Positions 19,085 through 29,433 of a DNA stretch of 64,000 nt are shown here, one piece after another. Source of the DNA: an uncultured Kangiella sp. Lineage in GTDB: Bacteria; Pseudomonadota; Gammaproteobacteria; Enterobacterales; Kangiellaceae. Each line of letters starts with the position of its first letter. Position 1 is the first letter of the stretch. Location of the stretch: positions 248,001-312,000 of the forward strand of contig CANNDL010000002.1 in assembly GCA_947503435.1 (NCBI GenBank), given 5' to 3'. Below the pieces are notes generated by a model. That model did not search any database, was not told where the DNA came from, and saw nothing but the letters and a program-made list of their open reading frames with translations. A program made the position numbers and the translations under genes.

Positions 19085-20501
19085 GTTCAGAATCATTTTC
19101 CCATTGCGATAACGAATTGGCATAGTAACTGATAATGGGTTGGCTGTTTTCTGTCAGGCATATCAGTTCATTTTTTTGTATCAACAGTTCACGCCCAACT
19201 AACAAGTCTAAAGTTTTAGTCAAAATTCCATCGAATACTTCATCATTTATTTTTACTGGTGCGCCCAAGGCTTTTAATCGTTGTATCTTATCGCAGCAAG
19301 CATTCAACAATTCACTACGACTCATAGATTTGAACTGATACTCTTTAATGACTGAAGCTACTAATGCTACCGGTAACACGGGTACCACTTTAGCAATATC
19401 CAACATTAGGCCTTCAGAAAAAGCCTTAACTTTTTTAATCCGCGCTGATTTATCCATTTGACTTAGAGGTCTGTCTAACCCCGCAAAATATTCTTTTGCT
19501 GAAACCGGTTTAGCAAAGTTTACCCCAGCATAACCAAACCTTTTCCAACGTTCTTTGCGCGCCATGAATAAAGTCTTTAGAAGAAAGTTACAACTCGTTT
19601 TGAATACAAACCACTTACTTTGTTTCGGCAAATCTTTATGTCGACTACGCTCAAGACTTCGATCTTCAATAACACGGTCATAATTTAAACCTACCGGTAT
19701 AAAGACAATATCTCGATCTTTTTCTGGGTTAAAGTCTCGCAATAAATAATCGATAAAGCCAAGTTTAGGTGTTTTTAAGATTCCATCTTTGCTCAAGCCA
19801 CCTTCAGGATAAACCGCCTGGCTAACACCAGCACGAGTTGAATAATGGACATAGCGCTCTAAGACTTTCCGATAAAGAGGATTATTCGAATTGCGACGAA
19901 CAAAAAATGCTCCCATTGAGCGGATCAAAGGTGCTAATGGCCAAACCCTAGCCCACTCTCCTACTGCATAAGACAAAGCGGTCCGATTCATCACCAAAAA
20001 GGAAACCACTACGTAATCCATATTTGAGCGATGATTCATTACAAAAACTACGCTCGATTTTGGATCGATACTTTTTAGTTCGCCTTCGTCATAAAAGCCT
20101 ACTTTCATGCGATAGATGAGGCGAGTTATAGTCTTGGAGAGCCAATGGCCAAATTTAAAATACATATAGGCATTAAACTTGGGCACTATTTCTTTGGCAT
20201 ATTCGTAGGCTTTTTCCTGCGCCACCTCCATAGGCATATCATTCTCTTTTGCATATTCACGAATGGCTTTAAAAACCTGCTCATCAAATACAAGCCGCTC
20301 AACAAGAGTTTGCTTACGTGTTAGTTGGAATGAGCGAATACCAATGGATAACTTATCATTAACATTATTAATGACCTTATTGACTTTACGCCTAAAGAAC
20401 CAGCGAACACTGGGAATTAAAAATCGATCAAGCACCATAATAAAAGCAAAAGCTATGATAATAATCAGTAGCCAAACTGGAAGCTCGACAGTCGAAGTCA
20501 T
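19074..20501 (-). CDS. PlsB/PlsC-like glycerolipid acyltransferase
   Basis: VMNHRSNMDYVVVSFLVM (HX4D), FFVRRNSNNPLYRKVLERYV, YPEGGLSKDG. Confidence 0.88.
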   Translation of the reverse strand: MTSTVELPVWLLIIIIAFAFIMVLDRFLIPSVRWFFRRKVNKVINNVNDKLSIGIRSFQLTRKQTLVERLVFDEQVFKAIREYAKENDMPMEVAQEKAYEYAKEIVPKFNAYMYFKFGHWLSKTITRLIYRMKVGFYDEGELKSIDPKSSVVFVMNHRSNMDYVVVSFLVMNRTALSYAVGEWARVWPLAPLIRSMGAFFVRRNSNNPLYRKVLERYVHYSTRAGVSQAVYPEGGLSKDGILKTPKLGFIDYLLRDFNPEKDRDIVFIPVGLNYDRVIEDRSLERSRHKDLPKQSKWFVFKTSCNFLLKTLFMARKERWKRFGYAGVNFAKPVSAKEYFAGLDRPLSQMDKSARIKKVKAFSEGLMLDIAKVVPVLPVALVASVIKEYQFKSMSRSELLNACCDKIQRLKALGAPVKINDEVFDGILTKTLDLLVGRELLIQKNELICLTENSQPIISYYANSLSQWENDSEPKL

Positions 20502-21059
20502 CTAATCGATTCCATACTGCACAAAATCGCCAGTGTTAGGTATTGGTTTAGATTTTAACTCAATAGAGGGAGTGCCTAAATATACAAAACCGACAATACT
20601 ATCTTGTTCCGCCAAGTTTAATAATGATTTGAGATGGGGGTTAAAACACAAAGGACCAGAACGCCAATAAGCTCCATAGCCTAAGTCAAAAGCTCCCAAG
20701 ATTAAGTTTTGAACCCCAGCACCCGTTGAAAGAATTTCTTCAACATGAGGTACTTTTTCATGGGCTTGATGTTTGGCTACAGCTACAATAACCATAGGAG
20801 CTCTATGTGGCAATGATAATAGCCTTGCTCTTTTCGCTTGCTCCAATTCTGAGTTATCTAGCAAGCTTGCGTCTAAAAAGAGTTGCCCCAATTTTTCTAA
20901 TTGCTTTTCACCTTGAAACACAAAATATTGCCACGGCTTTAACCCTTTATGATCAGGTGCTCTCAACGCTGCCTGGAATAAAAGCTCCATTTCTTGCTGG
21001 CTTGGCGCTGGCTTTTGCAATTTCCCACACGACACACGGTTAATAATTTTATCTAACAT
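20502..21059 (-). CDS. Nitroreductase family protein (YdjA-like)
   Basis: AALRAPDHKGLKPWQYFVF, STGAGVQNLILGAFDLGYGAYWRSG, FVYLGTP. Confidence 0.9.
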   Translation of the reverse strand: MLDKIINRVSCGKLQKPAPSQQEMELLFQAALRAPDHKGLKPWQYFVFQGEKQLEKLGQLFLDASLLDNSELEQAKRARLLSLPHRAPMVIVAVAKHQAHEKVPHVEEILSTGAGVQNLILGAFDLGYGAYWRSGPLCFNPHLKSLLNLAEQDSIVGFVYLGTPSIELKSKPIPNTGDFVQYGID

Positions 21060-21227
21060 TTATTGTAGTTAATGACTTATATTAATTGAATATGTTTCCG
21101 ACTTTAGCATGTTTCCATAAGGCTCAAAACTGATAATTAATAACCTCAAATTTCGCAATTTGAATTGAAACAGAATCCACGCTAGTATCAACATCGATAA
21201 TTAACATAACAACATAGGAAAAACAAA

Positions 21228-21431
21228 ATGAAAAATATTGGTTCTATATTGGCTTTAGCGGGAATTATTTCAATTGCATTATACTTTTTTGGCTATGAGC
21301 TAAAAATACTGGGATGGATTGAAAACTGGGGAGAAACCGTAGCTTGGGTAATTCGAGGTGGCTTAGTGGTTGTAGGTGGAGCCTTATGGTTTTTAGGCCC
21401 TGATGCCGAAAAAGCCGAGTCCGAAGCTTAA
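21228..21431 (+). CDS. Small (67 aa) predicted two-TM membrane protein
   Basis: RBS-preceded ORF, two hydrophobic segments, followed by a terminator. Confidence 0.75.
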   Translation: MKNIGSILALAGIISIALYFFGYELKILGWIENWGETVAWVIRGGLVVVGGALWFLGPDAEKAESEA

Positions 21432-21444
21432 TAGATTAAGCATT

Positions 21445-21472
21445 AAAAAAGCCTGCAATTGCAGGCTTTTTT
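21445..21472 (+). terminator. Rho-independent terminator
   Basis: AAAAAAGCCTGCAATTGCAGGCTTTTTT; also oriented toward the convergent 21489 gene (bidirectional). Confidence 0.88.
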
Positions 21473-21488
21473 AATGGCTGAGCAACTT

Positions 21489-22571
21489 TTAGTTTTCTTC
21501 AGGAGTGTTCTCTGCAAAATACTCATGACTATCCGCATTATTCAATGCTTGAGTCGGATTAGTATCCGCTAAGTTACGAGCACCAGATTGACCGTAAACG
21601 ATATCATCAGTTCCGGCAACTACATTAAAGTGACTTAACTCATGAATTATTGTACCTGCACGAGAATCAGTTCCTGTTTCACGCGCTTGCCAAAATGCTC
21701 GGCAGAGAAAAATCTTATACGGTTGAGTTGGATATACGTATGCGAAATAGCTTTGTTTACAGCTGCAATCAAAAGTTAAGTTTTCATTATCAATTGCATC
21801 ATTAATAGCTACAAAGTTGCTTTTCGCCTTATCCACTCGAGAATTAGTTGGAGTGCCAAACCATGATTCATAACGCTGACCTACATTGCCATTTAAATAT
21901 GCAACTGAATCATTTGCCATAGAATCTGCAGAATCAAGCGCACTTAGAATTTGATTCTTCTGAGTATTATCACAGCGACCCGTAAAGCAAGTTGAGCCTG
22001 AGCAACTATCATTTCCTTTATCTGGCTTGCCACCGCCACCGCCATTACCGCCACGTTTAGCAAGCCCTTGCATAAAGAAGTTAACCGTATTTGACTCTAA
22101 TACTTCAACACCTTGGCGTTGTGCTTTTTTAGCTTGGCCCTTATTGCCAAATAAGTGAAACGAATGCACATCATAAGTAACACTATAGTCGCCAGTTTCA
22201 GTCATGTCATACAAACTAGACAGCTCAAATGTCTTCTCTAAGGTTTGCCCCGGAGATAATTTTATAAAATCTTTGTCCGTAGGTGCTGGACGCTTGTAGT
22301 GCGGCCCTTGATATTGGAGAGACTGACCGTCGCGTGACACTTTGAATATATGTTGCTCTTCTAAATTGGTATACCATTTCAATACCTTTTTTGGACCTTT
22401 ACCATTATTAGTAAGCTTCAAGGTCGCATAAACATTTCCCCCATCAACAAAACTTTCCGAAATAGAAAGCTCGGCATCAAGTTGTGGCTTTGAAGCCTGC
22501 GCACTAAAAGCTACTGCTGCTAATAATGAAAAGAACAACCCTTTAATTATCTTCATAAATTTACACCCCAT
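21489..22571 (-). CDS. Secreted M35-family (deuterolysin/aspzincin) metallopeptidase
   Basis: Signal peptide, GTIIHELSHFNVVAGTDDIVYG and NADSHEYFAENTPEE: HEXXH plus GTXDXXYG and C-terminal ADxHEYF aspzincin signatures. Confidence 0.88.
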   Translation of the reverse strand: MGCKFMKIIKGLFFSLLAAVAFSAQASKPQLDAELSISESFVDGGNVYATLKLTNNGKGPKKVLKWYTNLEEQHIFKVSRDGQSLQYQGPHYKRPAPTDKDFIKLSPGQTLEKTFELSSLYDMTETGDYSVTYDVHSFHLFGNKGQAKKAQRQGVEVLESNTVNFFMQGLAKRGGNGGGGGKPDKGNDSCSGSTCFTGRCDNTQKNQILSALDSADSMANDSVAYLNGNVGQRYESWFGTPTNSRVDKAKSNFVAINDAIDNENLTFDCSCKQSYFAYVYPTQPYKIFLCRAFWQARETGTDSRAGTIIHELSHFNVVAGTDDIVYGQSGARNLADTNPTQALNNADSHEYFAENTPEEN

Positions 22572-22856
22572 TTGTAAATTAAGTCCTTATTGACGTCTTA
22601 AAACTGCCATAATAATTACTCAATAACAAGAATTTTCATTAGTTATTCTAATAAATGAAAGGTGTACATTTTGATACATGTTTTTGCTTATAAAAAAGGA
22701 CTAATTTTCAAGTAGTTATATGCATGTGAGGCAGAGATCACATATATCCAAAAAGCTGTAAATTATATTGACAGGGGCTGCTAGACATTAATATTTTTAA
22801 TGTCATTCCCGCTCAGGTTCCAATAAAAGAAACTAAGAGTTGTTATGTGAGGGGAT

Positions 22857-22890
22857 AAAAAAAGCCCAACCAATGGTTGGGCTTTTAAAA
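22857..22890 (-). terminator. Rho-independent terminator of the tRNA operon (T-rich on both sides)
   Basis: GCCCAACCATTGGTTGGGC followed by TTTTTTT on minus strand. Confidence 0.88.
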
Positions 22891-22966
22891 TGGTATCCCG
22901 TAGGGGAGTCGAACCCCTGTTACCGCCGTGAAAGGGCGGTGTCCTAGGCCTCTAGACGAACGGGAC
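22891..22966 (-). tRNA. tRNA-Glu (anticodon TTC)
   Basis: Revcomp GTCCCGTTCGTCTAGAGGCCTAGGACACCGCCCTTTCACGGCGGTAACAGGGGTTCGACTCCCCTACGGGATACCA; cloverleaf and encoded CCA, 76 nt. Confidence 0.97.
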
Positions 22967-23057
22967 AAATAATTATATTTTCGATCTAGACTCGGCGAAT
23001 CATGAAGAAGTTTAGTTCACTAAACGACGATTGACTCAACTGAGTATAAACCGAAAA

Positions 23058-23133
23058 TGGTGGAGCTAAGCGGGATCGAACCGCTGACCTCAACACTGCC
23101 AGTGTTGCGCTCTCCCAGCTGAGCTATAGCCCC
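23058..23133 (-). tRNA. tRNA-Ala (anticodon GGC)
   Basis: Revcomp GGGGCTATAGCTCAGCTGGGAGAGCGCAACACTGGCAGTGTTGAGGTCAGCGGTTCGATCCCGCTTAGCTCCACCA, 76 nt. Confidence 0.97.
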
Positions 23134-23146
23134 AATACTTTTCAGT

Positions 23147-23181
23147 GGCGCGCATTTTATCATGGCTCTTTTGACTGTCAA
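23147..23181 (-). promoter_or_regulatory. Sigma-70 promoter for tRNA-Ala/tRNA-Glu with GC-rich discriminator
   Basis: Minus strand TTGACA-N16-TAAAAT followed by GCGCGCC. Confidence 0.82.
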
Positions 23182-23401
23182 CTGACTTTTAGGCTAATGA
23201 TAAATTTTTCTTTAAATCAATAAGTTATATGATTTCATTGCTAAAGTAACAATTTGCTCAAATATCAGTCATAAGTTTGTTGAGATGTAATTTTTGAAAC
23301 ATTTGTTAACGCTTTGTCACTACTGATCATTAGGCTTGTATCTGCCCATTCCTATATAATAGCGCCATATTATATGATTATATTTAGCTGAGAGAAGGAA
23401 A

Positions 23402-24637
23402 ATGACAAAACGTATACTAATAGGTGCGCTAATATTATTTGTAACCATTGCCATTATTGGCGTTGGTATGGCAACTAAGAAGCGCCCTCCGCAACGAGTT
23501 CAAATCCCCCCTGCTCCATTAGTTGAAACCTTAATTGTTAGCCCTCAAGCTCAACAGTTTTTGGTAGACAGTCAAGGGCCGGTGACTCCTAAAGTTTCAA
23601 GCAATATAGTTGCTGAAGTAAGTGGCAGAATTAGTGATGTTTCATCTAAATTCCGAGTGGGTGCTTTTGTGAATAAAGGGGATATCCTTTTCACGATTGA
23701 CTCAGCAAATTACGTCGCTAATTTACGATCTGCAGAAGCTAGCCTCGCTCAAGCCAAAGCAACTTTCCAAGATGCGAAAGCACGATCAGAACAAGCTCGA
23801 AAAGATTGGGCTAAAATCGGTCGCGGTGAAGCAAATGACTTGGTTCTTAAAATCCCTCAGCTAAACCAAGCCAAAGCTTCAGTACAATCTGCAGAAGCGA
23901 ATTTGCTACGTGCACAACGTGACTTGGCTCGCACCAAGGTTAAAGCCCCTTATGATGCACTAATAAAGAGCAAGCAAGTAGATTTGGGCCAATATGTAAA
24001 TGTAGGCTTTACCGTAGCTAATTTATTCGGTACCGATACTGCAGAAGTAAGACTGCCTCTTCCAGATCGTGAATTAGCATTCTTACAACTTCCGCAACAA
24101 GGAATTGAAGCTTCATTCCCGAATGTGCAATTGTCGGGAATCTATGCAGGACAATCGAATGATTGGTACGGCAAAGTAGTTCGTACTGAAGGCGTTGTAG
24201 AAGAAAATAATCGTTTAACTTACTTGGTTGCTGAAATTAAAGATCCTTATGGATTAAAAGAAACTTCAGATATTCCATTGCGTTATGGAACGTTCGTTAA
24301 TGCTAAAATTGAAGGCGTTACTCGAGAAGGATTAATTGCTATTCCTCGTAGTGCTTTAATCAATAAAGACCAAGTATTAATCATCGAAGATGAAAACAAA
24401 ATCAAACTCACCACTGTAAATATTATTCGTGGTGACAAGAATACCATTTACATAGATTCAGGTTTAATCGAAGGTTCAGAAGTTGTGACTACTCCAATTG
24501 AAAATCCTATCAATGGCATGATTATCAAAAAGATGGGGGAAGAAGAACCTGTTGAAAAAACTGCAAAAACTACAGAAGAAGTTAATACTGAAGGCTCTGT
24601 GGATGAGTCCAATAAAAATATAGCGGTTAATCAATAG
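23402..24637 (+). CDS. RND efflux periplasmic adaptor (membrane fusion protein)
   Basis: N-terminal TM; VSGRISDVSSKFRVGAFVNKGDILFTID; RTKVKAPYDALI; precedes RND permease. Confidence 0.94.
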   Translation: MTKRILIGALILFVTIAIIGVGMATKKRPPQRVQIPPAPLVETLIVSPQAQQFLVDSQGPVTPKVSSNIVAEVSGRISDVSSKFRVGAFVNKGDILFTIDSANYVANLRSAEASLAQAKATFQDAKARSEQARKDWAKIGRGEANDLVLKIPQLNQAKASVQSAEANLLRAQRDLARTKVKAPYDALIKSKQVDLGQYVNVGFTVANLFGTDTAEVRLPLPDRELAFLQLPQQGIEASFPNVQLSGIYAGQSNDWYGKVVRTEGVVEENNRLTYLVAEIKDPYGLKETSDIPLRYGTFVNAKIEGVTREGLIAIPRSALINKDQVLIIEDENKIKLTTVNIIRGDKNTIYIDSGLIEGSEVVTTPIENPINGMIIKKMGEEEPVEKTAKTTEEVNTEGSVDESNKNIAVNQ

Positions 24638-24649
24638 GAGCATTAAAGC

Positions 24650-27600
24650 ATGGTAAAAGAATACGATACTAATTCCGGCATCATCGCTTGGTTTACCCGC
24701 AACACTGTTGCGGCTAACCTATTGATGATGACTATTTTTATTGCAGGCATCATTGGCATTGTAAAACTTCGACAACAAGTCTTTCCTGACTTTGTTACTA
24801 ATTTAATTTCCGTTCGTGTTGCCTATCCAGGAGCCGCTCCTCAAGAAGTTGAGGAAGGCATTATCATAAAGATAGAAGAAAACATTAAGGATATTAATGG
24901 CATCGAAAAGCTAACTTCTTCAGCTAGAGAAGGTAGTGGAACTATTTCAATTGAAGTCAAACAAGGCTATGAAGTAACGGATGTTATGGACGAAATAAAA
25001 GTTCAAGTTGACACCGTTATCCCTCAGCTTCCTGATTCTGCGGAAAGGCCTGTAGTTTACGAAAGAAAATTCTTGCGTGACGTCATGTGGGTTAGTGTTT
25101 ATGGTGATGCCGATGAGCGCACACTAAAAGAGCTAGCTACCGAAATTAAAGATGAGCTAGTAGCTAAAGACGACATCAGTACCGTTGAAGTTAACGGTGT
25201 TCGTCCGTACGAAGTTGGCATACAAGTAACCGATCATAAATTACGTGAATACGGCTTAACTTTAGAGCAAGTCGCCAATGCAATCCGAAGATCATCCTTA
25301 GATTTACCTAGTGGTACTATCAAAACCCAAGGCGGCGATATTCTTGTTCGAACTAAGGAACAAGCTTACAAAGGTTATGATTTTGCCCAAATTCCTTTAT
25401 TAACTCGTACTGACGGTTCTCGACTTTATCTGTCTGATGTTGCTTCAATTGATGATGGTTTTGCTGAATATCAATTTGTATCCCGATTCGATGGTAAAAA
25501 TGCAGTAAATTTACGAGTAAAGTCTAGTTTAGAATCTGATGACCTAGCCTCATCTACAGCCGTTTATAAATACCTTGATGAAAAGTCTCCTAATCTACCC
25601 TCTTCTGTTTCTGTCGATGCTTGGGGCGATGGTACTTATTACTTAAAAGGTCGTTTAGAGCTAATGCAAAACAATATGCTGGCTGGTTTAGCATTGGTGT
25701 TTATAGTATTGGCATTATTTTTGAGATTTAAATTAGCTATGTGGGTGGCTATCGGCATTCCAATTTGTTTCGCTGGTGCCTTTGCATTGATGTTGCTCTA
25801 CCCTGGTTTTGCAATGACCATTAACATGATCACCCTATTCGCCTTTATTTTGGTCTTGGGTATCGTGGTCGATGATGCCATTATTATTGCGGAAAGTTCC
25901 TGGGCGAGTATTGAGGAAAAAGGACATACTACTGAAGCAGTTATTGAGGGAGCTCGAAGAGTTGCGTTACCTGCTACTTTTGGGGTTTTAACAACTATTG
26001 CTGCATTCTATCCAATGTTAAATGTATCAGGTCCCTTTAGTAATGCGATGGCATCTATTGGCTTAGTGGTAATGTTCTGTTTGATATTCTCCTTAATAGA
26101 ATCAAAACTCATTCTCCCAGCTCATTTGGCTCATATGAAGCTTAATCAGCCGGAAGATACAAAAAACCCTGCACTAAGAAAAGTAAAAGTATTTTTTGCA
26201 AATATTCGCCGTAAAGTAGCGGATTTAATGAAACGTTTTATTAATAACGTTTATCGTCCTAAATTGAAGTCATTGATTGAGGTACGCGGTTTAGTTGTTT
26301 TAACATTCGTGTGTTTATTTTTGATTTCCACTGCTGGCTTTATTGGTGCCGGCTGGGTTAAAGCAGAACTATTCCCGAATATTCCAAATGACGGAACTTT
26401 TGTAGAAATCAAAATGGCTGAGGGATCAACAGCAGAAAAAACTATTCAAGCAGTAGAGTTTGTCGAAAGTAAATTAAACGAGCTTGATAAAGAGATTACT
26501 GAAGAATATGGTAAGCCGATCAAAGCTCACGCCGTTTCTTGGACAAACAATAATACTGCTGCTTATATGTGGGTTGAATTACAAAAGTCTGAAAACTTGC
26601 CTATTAATCAATTCAAAATTAATGACTTATGGCGCGATAAAATTGGTCAGATTCCTGGCGTTAAGGAAGTTAGTTTCGGCGGTGGCGGCGGCCCTGGCGG
26701 CGGCGGTGTTGGCTATCGCTTAATTGGCGACAATATGGAAGAATTACGCCTGGTTTCTGAAGAAATTAAAGACAAGCTTGCAAGTTACGAAGGTGTTTAC
26801 GACATCAGTGATAGCTTATCTGGTGGTAAAGAAGAGATCATTATTAAACTTAAACCAGAAGCTACTAATTTAGGCTTAACGGTTTCAGACTTATCTCGCC
26901 AAGTGCGTAATGCATTTTATGGTGCAGAAGCACAACGATTCCAGCGTGATAACGAAGAAATTAGAGTATTTGTTCGCTACCCTCTTTCGGAGCGCCGCTC
27001 TATTGGTAATTTAGAAAACATGCCCGTAAGAACTTCAACTGGAGATTACGTTACATTTAGTGATGTAGCTGATTTCGACATTTCTGAAGGTTTTTCCGCC
27101 ATATCAAGAATTGATGGAGTTCGTGCAAATCGCTTATCAGCGGATGTTAGTCCTGAAGCGCCTATATCTTCTAACGATATTGATTCAGCTATCAAAAAAG
27201 ACTTTTTACCTGAACTTCTTTCAAAATACCCAAGTGTTGAATTAGTGCCTGGCGGGCCGAGCAAAAACCAACAAACTTTGGTCGGCGAATTAGTTGGCGG
27301 TTTCTTAATTGGTATGGCGCTAATCTTTGTGTTACTAGCCATTCCACTTAAGTCATACATCAAACCATTTGTAGTAATGTCAGCTATACCGTTCGGTATG
27401 ATTGGTGCCATGGTAGGACACTTGATAATGGGAATCTCCCTAAGTATGTTCTCATTCTTTGGTATTATTGCTCTATCAGGTGTTGTGGTTAATGACAGCT
27501 TACTGATGGTTGATTTTATCAATCGTGGTCGTGCCGAGGGCTTATCGCGTAAAGAAGCGGCTATAAATGCCGGTACAAGGCGTTTCCGCGCTATTATTCT

Positions 27601-27832
27601 AACCTCTTTAACCACTTTCTTCGGCTTATTACCAATTACCTTAGAAACGAGTTTACAAGCGCAAATGGTAATCCCAATGGCTGTATCTCTTGGTTTTGGT
27701 ATCGTTTTCGCAACATTAATTACTTTGGTTTGGATTCCTTGCTTATATATTATGATGGGCAACGCCAAAGACTGGTTCATGAAACGCGATCCTAAGAGCT
27801 TAGCTAAACAAGCGGCTCTGGAAAACGCATAA
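24650..27832 (+). CDS. RND efflux transporter permease (HAE1/AcrB-like)
   Basis: 1060 aa, RND features: GIVVDDAIIIAESSWASIEEKGH, GVVVNDSLLMVDFINRGRAEGLSRKEAA, Pro-rich AYPGAAPQEVEE. Confidence 0.96.
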   Translation: MVKEYDTNSGIIAWFTRNTVAANLLMMTIFIAGIIGIVKLRQQVFPDFVTNLISVRVAYPGAAPQEVEEGIIIKIEENIKDINGIEKLTSSAREGSGTISIEVKQGYEVTDVMDEIKVQVDTVIPQLPDSAERPVVYERKFLRDVMWVSVYGDADERTLKELATEIKDELVAKDDISTVEVNGVRPYEVGIQVTDHKLREYGLTLEQVANAIRRSSLDLPSGTIKTQGGDILVRTKEQAYKGYDFAQIPLLTRTDGSRLYLSDVASIDDGFAEYQFVSRFDGKNAVNLRVKSSLESDDLASSTAVYKYLDEKSPNLPSSVSVDAWGDGTYYLKGRLELMQNNMLAGLALVFIVLALFLRFKLAMWVAIGIPICFAGAFALMLLYPGFAMTINMITLFAFILVLGIVVDDAIIIAESSWASIEEKGHTTEAVIEGARRVALPATFGVLTTIAAFYPMLNVSGPFSNAMASIGLVVMFCLIFSLIESKLILPAHLAHMKLNQPEDTKNPALRKVKVFFANIRRKVADLMKRFINNVYRPKLKSLIEVRGLVVLTFVCLFLISTAGFIGAGWVKAELFPNIPNDGTFVEIKMAEGSTAEKTIQAVEFVESKLNELDKEITEEYGKPIKAHAVSWTNNNTAAYMWVELQKSENLPINQFKINDLWRDKIGQIPGVKEVSFGGGGGPGGGGVGYRLIGDNMEELRLVSEEIKDKLASYEGVYDISDSLSGGKEEIIIKLKPEATNLGLTVSDLSRQVRNAFYGAEAQRFQRDNEEIRVFVRYPLSERRSIGNLENMPVRTSTGDYVTFSDVADFDISEGFSAISRIDGVRANRLSADVSPEAPISSNDIDSAIKKDFLPELLSKYPSVELVPGGPSKNQQTLVGELVGGFLIGMALIFVLLAIPLKSYIKPFVVMSAIPFGMIGAMVGHLIMGISLSMFSFFGIIALSGVVVNDSLLMVDFINRGRAEGLSRKEAAINAGTRRFRAIILTSLTTFFGLLPITLETSLQAQMVIPMAVSLGFGIVFATLITLVWIPCLYIMMGNAKDWFMKRDPKSLAKQAALENA

Positions 27833-27845
27833 TAATTAGCAAATT

Positions 27846-27874
27846 AAAAAGGAGCCTTTCGGCTCCTTTTTTTT
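27846..27874 (+). terminator. Rho-independent terminator of RND operon
   Basis: AAAAAGGAGCCTTTCGGCTCCTTTTTTTT. Confidence 0.92.
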
Positions 27875-27985
27875 ATCTCTTGATATTAATTTATATGGTC
27901 TTACCTGCTTATAATTCATGAAAATCTAGTTGTAATCAATTCAATAAGTCATACACTATAACTATCTAAATTAAGAACTTTTCTC

Positions 27986-29431
27986 ATGCTTAAGCGAACC
28001 AAAATTGTTGCCACGTTAGGCCCTGCCACCGATTCTAAAAACTCCATAAAATCATTGATTGAAGCGGGTGCTAATGTTTTTAGATTGAATTTTTCTCATG
28101 GCGAAGCAGAAGACCATATCCGTCGAGCCGAAAGAATCCGAGCTATTGCTAGAGAGCTTGATACTTACATCGCTATTCTTGGCGATTTACAAGGCCCGAA
28201 AATTCGAGTAGCTCGCTTTAAAGATACAACAATAGAATTAACAAAAGGAGCTACTTTCACCATTGATGTAAATCTTGAGCGTGATGTTGGAACTCAAGAT
28301 ATTGTTGGTACGAGTTATGCTACTCTTCCTCAAGAAGTTAAGGTTGGCGATCAACTAATGCTAGACGATGGAAGAATACAATTGAAAGTCTCTGCCATCA
28401 AAGATAGCCAAGTGGTTACCGAAGTTGAAATCGGCGGAGAGTTAAGTAACAACAAAGGAATCAACTTAAAAGGTGGTGGCTTATCAGCGCCAGCGCTTAC
28501 CGAGAAAGATAAAGAAGACATTAAAACAGCCGCCAAAATCGGCATTGATTATTTGGCAGTTTCATTCCCTCGCAGTGCTGATGATATCAATTTAGCCCGT
28601 ACTTTATTAAAAGAAGCTGGTGGCGAGTGTGCTTTAGTAGCAAAGATTGAACGTGCCGAGACCGTTAATGACCACACTATTTTAGATGAAATCATATTAG
28701 CTTCAGATGCAGTTATGGTCGCACGTGGTGACTTAGGCGTTGAAATTGGTGATGCCCAACTTATCGGTGTACAAAAACACATTATTAATCGAACTCGTGA
28801 ACTGAATCGTGTAGTGATCACAGCTACTCAGATGATGGAATCGATGATTCATAATCCAATCCCGACTCGTGCTGAAATTTTCGATGTTGCTAATGCTATC
28901 TTGGATGGGACTGACGCCGTCATGCTCAGTGCAGAAACCGCTACCGGCGATAACCCTGCAAAAACTGTACAGGCTATGGCGAACGTTTGTGTAGGAGCGG
29001 AAGGTCAAAAATTGGCTAAGACATCTAACCATCGCATCGATATTAATTTTGAATTGATTGATGAAGCGATAGCCATGGCAACTATGTACACCGCTAATCA
29101 TTTGAACGGTGTAAAAGCAATTATTTCACTAACCGAATCAGGCTCAACAGCTTTATGGCTTTCACGTATTCGCACAGGTATGCCTATTTATGCTTTAAGT
29201 CGAAGCATTGAGACTTTAAGAAAAGTTGCTTTATACCGGGGCGTAGAGCCAATTAATTTTGACCCTACAGCCCTCGCCCGCCATGATGTTAATCGACTAG
29301 CGGTAGAGGAATTAAAAACTCGCGGATACGTAGAAGATGGTGATCTAGTAATCATTACCAAAGGCGATTCCATGGGAGCGCTTGGTGGAACTAATGCCAT
29401 GAAAGTAGTAAGAGTTGGCGAAGTAAATTAG
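27986..29431 (+). CDS. pyk: Pyruvate kinase
   Basis: [54 protein letters not shown]. Confidence 0.97.
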   Translation: MLKRTKIVATLGPATDSKNSIKSLIEAGANVFRLNFSHGEAEDHIRRAERIRAIARELDTYIAILGDLQGPKIRVARFKDTTIELTKGATFTIDVNLERDVGTQDIVGTSYATLPQEVKVGDQLMLDDGRIQLKVSAIKDSQVVTEVEIGGELSNNKGINLKGGGLSAPALTEKDKEDIKTAAKIGIDYLAVSFPRSADDINLARTLLKEAGGECALVAKIERAETVNDHTILDEIILASDAVMVARGDLGVEIGDAQLIGVQKHIINRTRELNRVVITATQMMESMIHNPIPTRAEIFDVANAILDGTDAVMLSAETATGDNPAKTVQAMANVCVGAEGQKLAKTSNHRIDINFELIDEAIAMATMYTANHLNGVKAIISLTESGSTALWLSRIRTGMPIYALSRSIETLRKVALYRGVEPINFDPTALARHDVNRLAVEELKTRGYVEDGDLVIITKGDSMGALGGTNAMKVVRVGEVN

Positions 29432-29433
29432 GT

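Noticed and set aside
22967-23057. Hairpins GTTTAG-TTCA-CTAAAC and ACTCA-AC-TGAGT between the tRNA genes
   Set aside because: Most simply part of the tRNA precursor spacer processed by RNases; too short to claim an RNA gene.
26679-26715. Gly-rich run GGGGGPGGGGVG in the RND permease
   Set aside because: Gly-rich segments at this porter-domain junction occur in this RND subfamily; not a separate element.
27046-27780. 244-aa minus-strand ORF antisense to the RND permease
   Set aside because: Fully inside a well-supported conserved CDS; low-complexity composition consistent with antisense reading, no recognisable domain or RBS context.
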